Source: Alistipes sp. (GTDB lineage Bacteria; Bacteroidota; Bacteroidia; Bacteroidales; Rikenellaceae). Taken from it: 5,813 nucleotides of DNA. The DNA lies in NCBI GenBank assembly GCA_017560305.1, contig JAFYOF010000180.1, positions 1 to 5,813 on the forward strand. Direction: 5' to 3'. Numbering within the stretch: the stretch's first letter is position 1; the number at the start of each line of letters is the position of its first letter. Both the position numbers and the translations under genes were made by a program. Under the pieces are notes generated by a model. The model ran no database searches. It had not been told where the DNA came from and worked only from the letters and a program-made list of their open reading frames with translations. Positions 5,628-5,813 of this stretch are shown piece by piece.

Positions 5628-5813
5628 CTACTTCTTTACAGGGAAATCAACCAGATAGACCAAATGCTGCAACGCGCGGAGCATATTTCGTTTCTTGGTC
5701 TTTGGGTAATAGACATAGCAGTCGATGGTCACAACCTCGTTGGTAGCCTTGTTTACGGTGGTATAACTTACATAAGGACCGCCCATAAAGTAGTTCTCGA
5801 CATCCCACAAGCC
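5628..5813 (-). CDS. C-terminal end of a DUF4837-like protein (5' end outside window)
   Basis: Only the last 61 residues are present, and the frame stays open to the window edge. The TTG at 5810 is therefore an internal Leu in GLWDVENYFMGGPYVSY, not a start. The pattern GLW..., (Y/F)FMGGP(Y/F)VS, followed by a V-x-YYP segment, KKRN and a hydrophobic helix, resembles the C-terminus of DUF4837 proteins as I remember them. Those are Bacteroidota proteins of unknown function, usually exported lipoproteins. The N-terminus, where a lipobox would be, is not visible. A dedicated terminator ends its transcript, so it does not appear to be co-transcribed with greA. The family call is moderate; the existence of the gene is well supported by the terminator and conserved-looking sequence. 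Confidence 0.6.
   Translation of the reverse strand, partial: GLWDVENYFMGGPYVSYTTVNKATNEVVTIDCYVYYPKTKKRNMLRALQHLVYLVDFPVKK

Noticed and set aside
5402..5746. 114-residue + strand open frame across the greA promoter and the DUF4837-like gene
   Set aside because: It covers a - strand promoter, a terminator and an antisense coding end; low-complexity composition without domains.
1..5813. CRISPR array, tRNA, rRNA, insertion sequence or defence system
   Set aside because: No regularly spaced repeats, cloverleaf, rRNA-like stretch, transposase or defence-type protein was seen on either strand.

Overview
The window looks like a chromosomal segment of a Bacteroidota bacterium, most likely an order Bacteroidales gut-type lineage. 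The genus cannot be fixed from the sequence. Three promoters match the Bacteroidetes pattern (TTTG or TTG, 19-20 bp spacer, TAnnTTTG), and the gene starts lack Shine-Dalgarno sequences. The gene content also fits: a secreted DUF5077/DUF3472-type protein and a DUF4837-like protein tail. No mobile elements, CRISPR arrays, tRNAs or rRNAs were seen.

Layout, left to right. (1) 1-630, + strand: the 3' two-fifths or so of uxuA (mannonate dehydratase, hexuronate catabolism), closed by a long stem terminator at 653-728. (2) 729-955: a non-coding stretch with repeated GTGGC/GCCAC motifs, a strong promoter match at 814-845 and a structured leader of about 100 nt. (3) 956-3153, + strand: a two-gene operon 8 nt apart, encoding a classical SDR dehydrogenase with an SDR16C/retinol-dehydrogenase-like C-terminus and a class 3 (fatty-aldehyde type) aldehyde dehydrogenase. 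Together they would convert a lipophilic alcohol to an aldehyde and then to an acid. (4) 3207-4637, + strand: an exported DUF3472-type protein with its own promoter, whose -33 element runs into the aldehyde dehydrogenase stop codon. It has strikingly uniform codon choice and a near-perfect terminator, so it is probably highly expressed. (5) 4638-4891: a convergent intergenic region with terminators for both strands and an unexplained branched inverted-repeat structure at 4726-4784. (6) 4892-5368, - strand: greA, monocistronic, with its own promoter. (7) 5628-5813, - strand: the C-terminal end of a DUF4837-like protein with its own terminator.

In several hairpins the G:U versus A:C pairing shows which strand the structure works on. 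The uxuA hairpin is fully paired only as + strand RNA. The greA and DUF4837 hairpins are fully paired only as - strand RNA.

Most of the window is ordinary housekeeping and metabolism. The parts most worth a second look are the SDR/ALDH3 pair with its long leader, the highly biased exported DUF3472 gene, and the 59-nt branched repeat. I see no convincing undescribed multi-gene system.
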